A DNA stretch of 64,000 nucleotides from UBA4738 sp002413305 (lineage in GTDB: Bacteria; Actinomycetota; UBA4738): contig DAIUAM010000006.1 of assembly GCA_036847185.1 (NCBI GenBank), positions 25,999-89,998 on the forward strand, in the 5' to 3' direction. The notes beneath the pieces were generated by a model. It was not told where the DNA came from and searched no databases. It saw nothing but the letters and a program-made list of their open reading frames with translations. A program made the translations under genes and the position numbers. Positions 45,982 through 54,782 of the stretch are shown piece by piece; position 1 is the stretch's first letter, and every line of letters starts with the position of its first letter.

Positions 45982-47880
45982 TCAGGGGGCCGGGGTCCGG
46001 GAGGCCGTCCGTGCCAGCAGCCGGTCCAGTGCGGCTTCGGCGTAGTCGACGGCCCCGTCGGCACGGTCGCCACGCTTGGCGGCCGACAGGTGGGCGCACG
46101 ACAGGACCAGCGCCATGTGCGAATACGCTTGTGGGAAGTTCCCCAGTGGCGCGCCCGTGCGCTGGTCGACCTCCTCCCCGAGCAGGCCCACGTCGTTCGC
46201 GCACCCCAGCAGGCGGTTCAGGAGCGCTTCGGCCTCCTCGAGCCTTCCGCTGTGGGTCAGGCAGTCCAGCAGCCAGAACGAACACAGCAGGAACGAACCC
46301 TCGCCGCCCTCGAGCCCGTCGGGCGTCAGGTACCGATGGAGCAGGCCGTCCGTCCCCAGCCTGTTCGCGACCACCTCCATGGTCTTCTGGACCGCCGGAT
46401 GGGTGGTGGGAAGAAACCCGAACGCCGGCACCAGGAGGGTGGAGGCGTCGGCCACCTCGTACCCGGCGGCCTGGGGGAACCAGCCCCGGCCGGACGCCTC
46501 CTCCATGAGGTACTCGCGGAGCGCGTCACGCTCCTGTTCCCACCGGTCCACCGCACCCGGCAGCCCGAGCTTCCCGGCGATCTTCACGGCCCGGTCCAGC
46601 GCCACCCAGCAGTTCAGCTTGGAGTGCAGGAAGTGGCGAGGCTCGTCGCGGACCTCCCAGATGCCTTGGTCGGGCTCGCGCCACCGCTCGCACACGATGT
46701 CGGTCAGGCCGGACACGAATCGCCAGTTCGTCTCCGAGAGCGCCCGGCCGGCCCGCGTGTACAGGTGCGCGGCCTCGAGGATCTGTCCGAAGGAATCGAG
46801 CTGGAGCTGCTTGACGGCAGCGTTCCCGATCCGGACCGGCGCGGAGTGGTAGTGGCCACGCAGATGGGTGAGTTCCAGCTCCGGGAGGAACCGCTCCCCG
46901 GCAACGCCGTACATGATCTGGAGGTCCTCCGGCCGCCCCGCCCCCGTGCGTTCGAGCCACCGCTTGAACGCGTCGGCCTCGTCGGCGAAGCCCAGGACGA
47001 ACAGGGAGATCAGGGTCATGGTCGCGTCGCGGATCCACGTGTAGCGGTAGTCCCAGTTCCGCTCCCCCCCGACCTGCTCGGGGAGCGACGTGGTGGGCGC
47101 CGCCACCAGCGCCCCGCTCGGGGCGTAGGTCAACGCCTTCAGCACCAGGGCCGAGCGCCGGACCTCCTCGCGCCATTCGCCTTCGTACCAGCAGTGCTCC
47201 ATCCACTCGCGCCAGAAGGCCACGGTCGCCTCGAGCCGGGCCCGCATCTCCGCGGTGTCGTCCTCGAGGGACCCCGGCCGGGCGGGGTGCTCGTACGACC
47301 GGGACCAGGACGATTCGATCCACACCTCCTGTCCGGCTTCGAGCTTCCACGACGCCACGATGCGGTCGGGGTGAGCGTGGATCGGCCGGGTCGAACGGAC
47401 GAAGAGCGCGTCGGGGCCGCCGACCGCTTCGGCCAGCCGCTCGGATATAGCGGCGAACCGCGGCAGGAACCGGCCGTATTCGAACCGGGGCCAGAAGTCC
47501 ACCAGGACGTGGACGGTGCCGTCGGTGCAGCGGGCGTGGCGGAGGATCGAACGGCTCGGAGTGACCTCGATCGGATCGGCCTGGTTCAGCCGGGCGACGG
47601 GCAGGCAGTCCGTGACCTCCAGCACCCCGCTGGTCGCCCGGAAGGTGGTCCGCAGGACGTTGGTGTCGGGGAGGTAGGCGCGGGTGCGGCGGGCAGGCTC
47701 CGCCGGCGCCAGCGAGAAAGCACCTCCTCGTTCCTCGTCCAGCATCCGGCAGAACACGGCGCGGGAGTCGAACCGCGGGAAGCAGGCCCAGTCGATCGAG
47801 CCGTCCCGCCCGACCAGGGCCGCGGAGTGGCAGTCCCCGAGGAGGGCGTAGTCGCCGATCCGGTTCAGGTGCACGAGCAT
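45982..47880 (-). CDS. GH15 family glucoamylase/trehalase
   Basis: 632 residues. N-terminal beta domain (IGDYALLGDCHSAALVGRDGSIDWACFPRFDS), then an (alpha/alpha)6 barrel with SLPEQVGGERNWDYRYTWIRDATMTL (catalytic Glu region), ELTHLRGHYHSAPVRIGNAAVKQLQLDSFGQ, and GSFLLCSFWLLDCLTHSG. This layout is shared with mycobacterial trehalase-type GH15 enzymes, so trehalose or alpha-glucan hydrolysis is expected. ATG 47880 is chosen, as the 48195 extension is non-homologous. Likely cytoplasmic, since there is no signal peptide. Confidence 0.9.
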   Translation of the reverse strand: MLVHLNRIGDYALLGDCHSAALVGRDGSIDWACFPRFDSRAVFCRMLDEERGGAFSLAPAEPARRTRAYLPDTNVLRTTFRATSGVLEVTDCLPVARLNQADPIEVTPSRSILRHARCTDGTVHVLVDFWPRFEYGRFLPRFAAISERLAEAVGGPDALFVRSTRPIHAHPDRIVASWKLEAGQEVWIESSWSRSYEHPARPGSLEDDTAEMRARLEATVAFWREWMEHCWYEGEWREEVRRSALVLKALTYAPSGALVAAPTTSLPEQVGGERNWDYRYTWIRDATMTLISLFVLGFADEADAFKRWLERTGAGRPEDLQIMYGVAGERFLPELELTHLRGHYHSAPVRIGNAAVKQLQLDSFGQILEAAHLYTRAGRALSETNWRFVSGLTDIVCERWREPDQGIWEVRDEPRHFLHSKLNCWVALDRAVKIAGKLGLPGAVDRWEQERDALREYLMEEASGRGWFPQAAGYEVADASTLLVPAFGFLPTTHPAVQKTMEVVANRLGTDGLLHRYLTPDGLEGGEGSFLLCSFWLLDCLTHSGRLEEAEALLNRLLGCANDVGLLGEEVDQRTGAPLGNFPQAYSHMALVLSCAHLSAAKRGDRADGAVDYAEAALDRLLARTASRTPAP

Positions 47881-47994
47881 ACGTATCCACCTCGTCCGGA
47901 GGGAAATGCAGGCAGCCGCCCTCCGCGGCGTCCCGGAACGCGCTCTGCGGCGCTCGATAGACTGGCTCGACAACCCGACTTCAGGAGGCGTGCC

Positions 47995-50718
47995 GTGGCC
48001 AAGTTCGTCTACGACTTCAGTGAGGGCAACCGGAACATGAAGGACCTGCTCGGCGGGAAGGGGGCGAACCTCGCCGAGATGACGAACATGGGCCTCCCCG
48101 TCCCGCCGGGCTTCACGATCACGACCGAGGCGTGTCTCACCTACCTGGGCCGGGGCGGCTTCCCCGACGGGCTGATGGACGAGGTCGAGGAGCACCTCGG
48201 CGAGATGGAGAAGGCGATGGGGAAGAAGCTCGGGGACGAAGCCGACCCGCTGCTGGTCTCCGTGCGCTCCGGCGCGAAGTTCTCCATGCCCGGGATGATG
48301 GACACGGTGCTGAACCTGGGCCTGAACGATGCGTCGGTCGAGGGGCTGGCGAAGCAGACATCGAACGAACGGTTCGCATGGGATGCCTACCGCCGGTTCG
48401 TGCAGATGTTCGGGAAGATCGTGCTGGACATCGACGGCGCCGCGTTCGAGGAGCGCCTGGACGAGGCGAAGTCCCGCAAGGGCGCCGACGCCAAGGACAC
48501 CGACCTCGACGCCTCCGACCTTCGGGCGCTGACCGAGGAGTTCAAGTCGATCGTGGCCCGCGAGACGGGTGAGGAATTCCCGCAGGAGCCCGACCGGCAG
48601 CTCGAGAAGGCGATCGAGGCCGTGTTCCGGTCATGGAACGGCAAGCGCGCCGTCGACTACCGCCGGCAGAACAAGATCAGCGACGACCTCGGCACGGCGG
48701 TGAACATCGTGGCGATGGTGTTCGGCAACATGGGCGAGGACAGCGGGACCGGCGTGGCGTTCACCCGCGACCCGGCCACCGGCGGACGCGTGCCGTACGG
48801 GGACTACCTCCCGAACGCCCAGGGCGAGGATGTGGTGGCCGGGATCCGGAACACCCTGAAGCTCTCGGATCTCGCCGAGCTGGATCTGAAGTCGTGGCAG
48901 GAGCTCGAGGCAGGCATGGACACCCTGGAGCGCCACTACCGCGACATGTGCGACATCGAGTTCACGATCGAGCGCGGGAAGCTGTGGTTCCTGCAGACCC
49001 GGGTGGGCAAGCGCACAGCGTTCGCCGAATGGGTCATGGCCTACGACATGTCCAAGGAGGGCCTGATCGGCGACGATGAGGCGCTGCTGCGCCTCGATGC
49101 CAATCGCTTGGAGCAGCTCCTGAAGCCCGTGATCAAGCGAGAGCAGAAGGACGCGAGTGAGCCAGCAACGAGGGGGCTGAACGCCTCACCTGGGGCCGCG
49201 GTTGGACGCGTCGTGTTCACTGCCGACTCCGCCGTCGAGTGGGCCGACCGAGGCGAGAAGGTGATTCTCGTTCGCCGCGAGACGACACCAGACGACTATC
49301 ACGGGATGATCAAGTCCCAGGGAATCCTGACATCTGCCGGCGGCACGAATTCGCATGCAGCAGTCGTTGCTCGAGGGGAAGGCATCCCTGCCGTTTGTGG
49401 GGCCGACTCGATCAGGATCGAGCGCGGCGGACGGTCCTTCTCCGTCAACGGCACCAAGGTCGAGGAAGGTGCTTGGGTCACGATCGACGGCACCGACGGG
49501 ACTGTGTACCTCCAGCCGCTCGAAACGGAGCCCTCGGTTCTCGATCGAGCGATTCGGGGCGACGAAGAAGCTCGCAGAAGTCGGATCTGGCAAGCCTTCG
49601 AACCGTTGATGCGCCGGGCAGACGCGGCCCGCCGGCTGGGCGTTCGGGCCAACGCCGACACGCCCGCCCAGGCGGCCAACGCGCGGGCCCGTGGCGCCGA
49701 GGGCATCGGCCTGTGCCGGACCGAGCATATGTTCCTCGGGGAAGAGCGGGTCGCGGCGGTCCGGAAGATGATCTTCGCGGAGACCCCGGATGAGGAGGCT
49801 TCGGCCTTCGACGTGCTGACACCGCTCCAGCGCGACGACTTCGTGGGGATCTTCGAGGCCATGGACGGTCTGCCCGTCGTGGTCCGGTTGCTGGACCCGC
49901 CCCTGCACGAGTTCCTCCCCAACCAAGTGGACCTGTCGGTGGCGGTGGCGGTGGCCGAGGAGCGAGGCGACTCCGAGGTGGTCCTTCGGGACGAGAAGAT
50001 CCCCCTCGAGGAGGCTCGCCGGATCCTGGGCAAGGTCGAGGAGCTCCACGAGGACAATCCGATGCTCGGTCTGCGGGGGGTCCGCCTGGGGATCGTGAAG
50101 CCCGGACTCTACGCGATGCAGGTCCGGGCCATCGTGGAGGCCGCGTGCGACCGGGTGGAGGCGGGCGGGAACCCGGTGGTCGAGATCATGATCCCGCTGA
50201 CGGCCACGCGAGAGGAGCTCCGCCAGATGCGGGAGGAGCTCGAACCGGTCGCCCGATCGGTGCTTTCGGACCGCGGCATCGACCTGCGCATCGCGTTCGG
50301 CACCATGATCGAGCTGCCGCGGGCCTGCGCGGTCGCCGCGGAGATCGCCGAGGTGGCCGACTTCTTCTCCTTCGGGACGAACGACCTCACGCAGACGGCA
50401 TTCGGCTTCTCGCGCGACGACATCGGCAAGTTCCTGGGCATGTACGAGGAACGCAAGCTGGTGCCCGCCAACCCGTTCGTGACGATCGACCGGCCCGGCG
50501 TCGGACGCCTCATGGAGATGGCGGTCGAAGAAGGCCGGCGATCGCGTTCGGACCTCCACCTCGGGATCTGCGGCGAGCACGGCGGTGATCCTTCCTCCGT
50601 GGAGTTCTGCCACCAGATCGGGCTGGACTACGTGTCGTGTTCGCCGTTCCGGGTGGAGACGGCCCGGCTGGCGGCCGGGCAAGCCGCGCTGGGGGAGTCG
50701 CACCAGGCGTCGAAGTAG
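47995..50718 (+). CDS. ppdK: Pyruvate, phosphate dikinase
   Basis: 907 residues. ATP-grasp nucleotide domain (GGKGANLAEMTNMGLPVPPGFTI, RSGAKFSMPGMMDTVLNLG, FGNMGEDSGTGVAFTRDP), phospho-histidine swivel domain (AGGTNSHAAVVARGEGIPAVCG) and PEP-utilising barrel (RTEHMFL; FFSFGTNDLTQTAFGFSRDD; GICGEHGGDP). It interconverts pyruvate, ATP and Pi with PEP, AMP and PPi. The usual Thr before Ser-His (MTSH) is Asn (TNSH). Codons across 49140-49640 are unlike the rest of the gene. GTG 47995 with AGGAGG upstream. Divergent from the GH15 gene. Confidence 0.95.
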   Translation: MAKFVYDFSEGNRNMKDLLGGKGANLAEMTNMGLPVPPGFTITTEACLTYLGRGGFPDGLMDEVEEHLGEMEKAMGKKLGDEADPLLVSVRSGAKFSMPGMMDTVLNLGLNDASVEGLAKQTSNERFAWDAYRRFVQMFGKIVLDIDGAAFEERLDEAKSRKGADAKDTDLDASDLRALTEEFKSIVARETGEEFPQEPDRQLEKAIEAVFRSWNGKRAVDYRRQNKISDDLGTAVNIVAMVFGNMGEDSGTGVAFTRDPATGGRVPYGDYLPNAQGEDVVAGIRNTLKLSDLAELDLKSWQELEAGMDTLERHYRDMCDIEFTIERGKLWFLQTRVGKRTAFAEWVMAYDMSKEGLIGDDEALLRLDANRLEQLLKPVIKREQKDASEPATRGLNASPGAAVGRVVFTADSAVEWADRGEKVILVRRETTPDDYHGMIKSQGILTSAGGTNSHAAVVARGEGIPAVCGADSIRIERGGRSFSVNGTKVEEGAWVTIDGTDGTVYLQPLETEPSVLDRAIRGDEEARRSRIWQAFEPLMRRADAARRLGVRANADTPAQAANARARGAEGIGLCRTEHMFLGEERVAAVRKMIFAETPDEEASAFDVLTPLQRDDFVGIFEAMDGLPVVVRLLDPPLHEFLPNQVDLSVAVAVAEERGDSEVVLRDEKIPLEEARRILGKVEELHEDNPMLGLRGVRLGIVKPGLYAMQVRAIVEAACDRVEAGGNPVVEIMIPLTATREELRQMREELEPVARSVLSDRGIDLRIAFGTMIELPRACAVAAEIAEVADFFSFGTNDLTQTAFGFSRDDIGKFLGMYEERKLVPANPFVTIDRPGVGRLMEMAVEEGRRSRSDLHLGICGEHGGDPSSVEFCHQIGLDYVSCSPFRVETARLAAGQAALGESHQASK

Positions 50719-50925
50719 CCGCAGGGGCTCTTCTTCGGTCCATTCGTCAAGCCGAACGGGTCGAAATCCGTCGGCCGCCCCTCATGGTTCCCCCGTCCGG
50801 GGGGGATGCGAACATGCGTTCGGGTTGCCTATCCTGGCCCCTGTCCGGTAGTCCCCTCGTATCCGGCCACCTTCCCGGTGAAGTCGTCGGCCTTCCCGTG
50901 GTCCTTCCCGAGGGGGTGCGCGGCG

Positions 50926-52299
50926 ATGAAGCTGCGAAGGAAGGGGGTCTTGGCCGCTGGACTGGCCGTGCTGGCGGCGGGCGCCACCGTGACCGGTGCG
51001 TCTGCGGGCGGTGCAGGGGGTGCGGCGGGTGGCTCATCCGTCGCAGGAGGTCGGCCCGAGGGTTCGGCGCGGGACGCCCTCCAGGTGTTCTACAGCCCGC
51101 CCGTCCTTGTGCGGGCCGGAGAGGCGGTGCGGATCCCGGTGGACGCTTCGTGCGCGACCGAGGCAGGCGGAAGCTGCCCGGTCAGCGTGACGTTCTCGAC
51201 CCCGGATGTGGGTGGGGCATGGCGATCGTTCTCCAACCCGGCCACCCCCGGGCTCGCCTTCGACCTCTCGGCATCGGCGTCTGCGGCCGTGGCCGTCCGG
51301 GCGAGCGGGTTCGTCCCGTTCCGGATCGCCACCTCCGACGCCTGGTCTGTGCGGGCAAAGCTTCCCCCGGGGCCAGCCGATGCATCGCTCGGCTTCTATG
51401 TGACGCGTGCGATGCCCCGCGTGCTGGCTCCGGCCATCTCGTTCGGAGACGTCGTTCGGCCATCTCGTACAGTCCTGTCGCTGCCCTGGGGAAGCGGGGA
51501 GCGCAAGGCTGGCCTCGAACTCGGGGACCAGTCCGGCATGATTGGCCCGCGTGCGTTCGACGTCGATGGACGGGGACGGATCTACGTGCTGGATGCGCTG
51601 CAGCGCCGGCTGGCGGTCTTCGCCAAGGGCCGTCTCGTGCGCCAGACCGCCATCGGCGTGACGGGGGATTCGGACCTGGCCGTCGCTCCCGACGGGACCG
51701 CGTTCGTCTTGAAACATGCCGGACCGTCCCTCCAGGTCCTCCGCATCGACCCCTCGGGAAGGATGGTGGGCGCGGTCGATCTCGGTCCGGGGATCCTGTC
51801 GCAGATCACCACGGCGGCGGGCCGCGCGTACGTGTTCGCCGTCCCGCTCGACCGGTGGATCGGCGTTCCCGTCGCCTCCCGGGCTTCATCGGCGCTGATC
51901 TCCACGGTCGAGCGCCCCACCGCGGACGGCGGTTCGCTCCTACGGGTGGTCCGGGACGATCGCCTTCGGATCGCCACGGTCGCCGACGGACAGGTCCACG
52001 GGGCCCTGGAGATCGGGACACTTGCCCATTTCGGGGAGATCGCGCTGAGCGAACCCGACGGCGGCGGCGGGTATTGGGTCGTCATGCACGTCTGGCGCGA
52101 GAACCCGACACGGGCGGACCAGTACGAGGTCATGCACCTCGTGCACGGGAAGGTGGTCCGAGCCTTCGCCGTCGCGAACCAGGCCTTCGCGGAGACCGCC
52201 CCCCTCTCCCGATTCCGCCTGGGGCCGGACGGTGGCGTCTACCAGTTGGTCTCCGATCCGCACGGCATGCGGATCGTCGAGTTCAGATCGGGGGAGTGA
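50926..52299 (+). CDS. Secreted protein with NHL/propeller-like repeats
   Basis: 457 residues. A signal peptide begins at ATG 50926 (KLRRKGVLAAGLAVLAAGATV, cleavage near ASAGG). The part after residue ~210 has propeller-type units: FDVDGRGRIYVLDALQRRLAVFAKG, LAVAPDGTAFVLKHAGPSLQVLRIDPSGR, LGPDGGVYQLVSDPHGMRIVEF. The function is unknown. A GGGGGT-rich segment precedes the start. The small secreted gene follows 3 bases after its stop. Confidence 0.75.
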   Translation: MKLRRKGVLAAGLAVLAAGATVTGASAGGAGGAAGGSSVAGGRPEGSARDALQVFYSPPVLVRAGEAVRIPVDASCATEAGGSCPVSVTFSTPDVGGAWRSFSNPATPGLAFDLSASASAAVAVRASGFVPFRIATSDAWSVRAKLPPGPADASLGFYVTRAMPRVLAPAISFGDVVRPSRTVLSLPWGSGERKAGLELGDQSGMIGPRAFDVDGRGRIYVLDALQRRLAVFAKGRLVRQTAIGVTGDSDLAVAPDGTAFVLKHAGPSLQVLRIDPSGRMVGAVDLGPGILSQITTAAGRAYVFAVPLDRWIGVPVASRASSALISTVERPTADGGSLLRVVRDDRLRIATVADGQVHGALEIGTLAHFGEIALSEPDGGGGYWVVMHVWRENPTRADQYEVMHLVHGKVVRAFAVANQAFAETAPLSRFRLGPDGGVYQLVSDPHGMRIVEFRSGE

Positions 52300-52302
52300 A
52301 CG

Positions 52303-52572
52303 ATGAAGCGCTTCGTGAACGGGATGATCGTCGTTGCGGTCCTGGCCGCCGTCCTCCTCGTGCCGGCGACCGCCAGCCGAGCCAGCTGGAGCAGCGACAA
52401 CTGTAAGGGTGGCCAGTGGACCGCATACCACCAGCGCCGAAAGGACGCCAAGGCGTATGCCACGATCGCCCTGAAGGAGGGCTACTCGTGGGGAGGATCC
52501 TGCTGGAACAACAACGACAAGGACGATTCCCCCGGTGAGCCCACGGTAGTCGAATGTACTCTTTCGCCGTAG
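52303..52572 (+). CDS. Small secreted protein
   Basis: 89 residues. Signal peptide FVNGMIVVAVLAAVLLVPATASRAS; mature part ~60 residues with three cysteines (DNCKGG, GSCWNN, VECTL) and a YHQRRKDAKAYATIALKEGY middle. No family recognised. It is coupled to the preceding secreted protein gene and ends 31 bases before the first recombinase, so it marks the chromosomal side of the mobile region. More A/T in codons than housekeeping neighbours. Confidence 0.6.
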   Translation: MKRFVNGMIVVAVLAAVLLVPATASRASWSSDNCKGGQWTAYHQRRKDAKAYATIALKEGYSWGGSCWNNNDKDDSPGEPTVVECTLSP

Positions 52573-52603
52573 ACTGCTCTCATCGGGGTCAAAGGAGGAC
52601 GCG

Positions 52604-53974
52604 ATGGGACAGGCAGTCAAAGCCGGGATCTACCTCCGCATCTCGCAGGATCGTGGTGGCGAGTCCCTGGGCGTCCAGCGCCAAGAGAAGCTTTGCCGCG
52701 AATTGGCGCGCTCTCGTGGCTGGGAGGTGGCTTCGACCTACACCGACAACGACGCCTCCGCCTACAACGGGAGGCGCCGCCCGAACTATGAGGCCCTCCT
52801 AGCCGATGTGGAAGCCAGGCGGATCGGCGCGGTCCTCACCTACCACCCGGACCGCCTGTACCGCCATCCCAAGGACCTCGAGCGCTTCGTGGAGGTCGTC
52901 GAGGGGGCGGGTGCGGCGGTCGCCACCGTCACGGCCGGGGAGCTCGACCTCGCAACGGCGAGCGGCAGAATGGTCGCTCGCATACTCGGCGCAGTCTCCC
53001 GCCAAGAGAGTGAGCACAAAGGGGAGCGGGTCAGGGCGAAGGCGGCCGAGCTTGCAGCGGCCGGCAAGTCCAACGGTGGAGCCCGGCCCTTCGGCCTCAA
53101 CGGGGACCGGACCACAATCTGCGAAGAGGAGGCGGGCCTGATCCGCGAGGCGGCACGGCAGCTCCTTGCCGGAGGGAGCCTTCGCGCCGTTCACCGCGAC
53201 TGGGCGTCCCGTGGGATTGAGAAGGCCCCGTGGAACATCCGCCGCCTGCTCACATCACACAGAATCGCCGGCATCCGGTCCCACCACGGTGTCGAGGTGG
53301 CCGAGGCGAAGTGGCCGCCGATCCTCGACCGCGACACGTGGGAGGAACTACGTTCGCTGCTGATGAACCCCGAACGCGACCAGCGCAAGGAGCCGCCCCG
53401 GCGCAAGTACCTCCTGACTGGCGGACTGACCCGGTGCGGACGGTGCGGGGCCGGGCTGGTGGGCCGTCCGACTCGCGGCGTGCGCCGCTACATGTGCGCT
53501 AGAGATCATGGTGGCTGCAATCGGACCTTCATCGTGGCCGAACCCCTGGAGGACCTGATCCGCGAAGCGGTGATCGTGGCGGTGACCGGCCCCGCGTTCG
53601 ACAAGGCCCGAGACCGCGTGAACCGATCAGCACCGAAGCTCGGGGCGGAACTGACCGCGGCGGAGCACCGCCTGGACCAGCTGGCCGAGAGCTACGCGGC
53701 CGGGCAGATTGGGCTCGAGCCCTACCGCCGGGCCACGACCAGACTTGAGGCACGGATCAGCGAACTGCGGGCGCAGGTGGCCGCCGACCTGGACGGAGTC
53801 GTGGCGCGCAAGCTCCCATCCGGCGAGAAGGCGTTGCTGGCGTGGTGGGATCAGGCCGACGTCACGCAGCGCGCCGACGTGGTGCGGCTGGTCATCGAGG
53901 CCGTGACCATCGGGCCGGGATCACCGGGCAGCGCCTTTGACCCGGGACGGGTTGGCCTGGTCTGGAGGGTTTAG
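52604..53974 (+). CDS. Large serine recombinase (integrase)
   Basis: 456 residues. N-terminal catalytic domain with YLRISQDR (active-site Ser) and the SLGVQRQEKLCREL, YHPDRLYRHPKDLERFVE and LATASGRMVARI motifs; a recombinase domain; a zinc ribbon (CGRCGAGLVG...CARDHGGC); and a C-terminal coiled coil (AAEHRLDQLAESYAAGQIGLEPY). Enzymes of this type integrate and excise mobile elements at att sites without a host-factor requirement. AAAGGAGG precedes ATG 52604. It heads the first of two tandem modules. Confidence 0.92.
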   Translation: MGQAVKAGIYLRISQDRGGESLGVQRQEKLCRELARSRGWEVASTYTDNDASAYNGRRRPNYEALLADVEARRIGAVLTYHPDRLYRHPKDLERFVEVVEGAGAAVATVTAGELDLATASGRMVARILGAVSRQESEHKGERVRAKAAELAAAGKSNGGARPFGLNGDRTTICEEEAGLIREAARQLLAGGSLRAVHRDWASRGIEKAPWNIRRLLTSHRIAGIRSHHGVEVAEAKWPPILDRDTWEELRSLLMNPERDQRKEPPRRKYLLTGGLTRCGRCGAGLVGRPTRGVRRYMCARDHGGCNRTFIVAEPLEDLIREAVIVAVTGPAFDKARDRVNRSAPKLGAELTAAEHRLDQLAESYAAGQIGLEPYRRATTRLEARISELRAQVAADLDGVVARKLPSGEKALLAWWDQADVTQRADVVRLVIEAVTIGPGSPGSAFDPGRVGLVWRV

Positions 53975-54351
53975 ACGAGGAAGTCGGTCTCGCCGCGCTC
54001 CAGCGCGTCGGTGGCGAGTCGGTGCAGGTCACGCAGTCGGACTCGCGGACGGTGCCCGAGTTCGCACTGCAACTGAATGGCCGCCCGGGGCGGTCCGGTT
54101 ACTGGCTCCCACCAAAGCCGTTTGCTCAGGACGACCGCGAGCAGATCCGGGTCCGTGATCGTGTGGTTCTCAAGGGCGGCCTTGGCCTCTAGCCCCGCTG
54201 CAGTCGCTCGTGCCCTGGCATGGGCGAGATAGGTTTCCCGCCGCGGGACGAGCACACCCAAGCCGGGGGCAACTCTTGCGAGGGGCGAGCGGCCCCCCGT
54301 CCGCTGGCAATCCCGGCAGCGCGCGGTGGCGCGTGGTGAGTCCAAGATCAC
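53971..54351 (-). CDS. Small convergent protein of element 1
   Basis: 126 residues, starting at GTG 54351. CRDCQRTGG near the N-terminus and QCELGHRPRVRLRDL near the C-terminus could form a zinc site. No family recognised. Its stop overlaps the recombinase stop by four bases, and it is divergent from the excisionase gene, whose promoter lies just upstream. Coding is supported by balanced composition and the tidy start/stop positions, but it remains a prediction. Confidence 0.5.
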   Translation of the reverse strand: MILDSPRATARCRDCQRTGGRSPLARVAPGLGVLVPRRETYLAHARARATAAGLEAKAALENHTITDPDLLAVVLSKRLWWEPVTGPPRAAIQLQCELGHRPRVRLRDLHRLATDALERGETDFLV

Positions 54352-54355
54352 ATCC

Positions 54356-54385
54356 TTGTCATTCGGTTGCTGGCGACGGTAGCAT
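54356..54385 (+). promoter_or_regulatory. Promoter of the element 1 excisionase operon
   Basis: TTGTCA (54356-54361) and TAGCAT (54380-54385), 18 bases apart, are close to the sigma-70 consensus and face the HTH gene at 54486. The -35 box begins five bases upstream of the divergent small gene. Confidence 0.6.
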
Positions 54386-54485
54386 GTGTAGCGACCGTCT
54401 CACCAGGGCACCGCCCGTGAGGCCGCCTGGCACGTCAGCCCTTCGGGCCGGCTTTCCCGGGCAGGCAAGAGGAGGTTTTCCTCCC

Positions 54486-54782
54486 GTGTCTGCCCTTCTA
54501 CTTCGGATTCCCGAGGTGGCCGAGCAACTCGGCCTGTCCACTGGGAAGGTCCGCGGTCTCATCGCCCGGGGTGAGCTCGAGAGCATCAAGATCGACAAGT
54601 CCCGCCGGATCCCGATCGGCGCGCTCGAGGAGTACGTAGCCCGGCTGCGCAACGCGGGGCGCGATCTGGCCGAGCGAACGAGGCGCGACCAAGGCCTCGA
54701 TGCCCACGTGGCGGATCCATCGACTCTTCGCCAGGTCGCTGACCTCGTCACCCCGGCTGCAGAAGCGAAGGCGAGCGCCTAA
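54486..54782 (+). CDS. Excisionase-like helix-turn-helix protein
   Basis: 98 residues. LLRIPEVAEQLGLSTGKVRGLIARGELESIKIDKSRRIPIGALEEYV is a typical MerR-like HTH_17/Xis DNA-binding domain. AGGAGG about 12 bases before GTG 54486. In mobile elements such proteins direct integrase toward excision. It shares one base with the next gene (TAATG). Confidence 0.8.
   Translation: MSALLLRIPEVAEQLGLSTGKVRGLIARGELESIKIDKSRRIPIGALEEYVARLRNAGRDLAERTRRDQGLDAHVADPSTLRQVADLVTPAAEAKASA

Noticed and set aside
45268..47994. Plus-strand extension of the ppdK frame
   Set aside because: Antisense to GH15 and YgfZ genes, with low-complexity Arg/Gly/Pro content; the real ppdK starts at GTG 47995 after AGGAGG.
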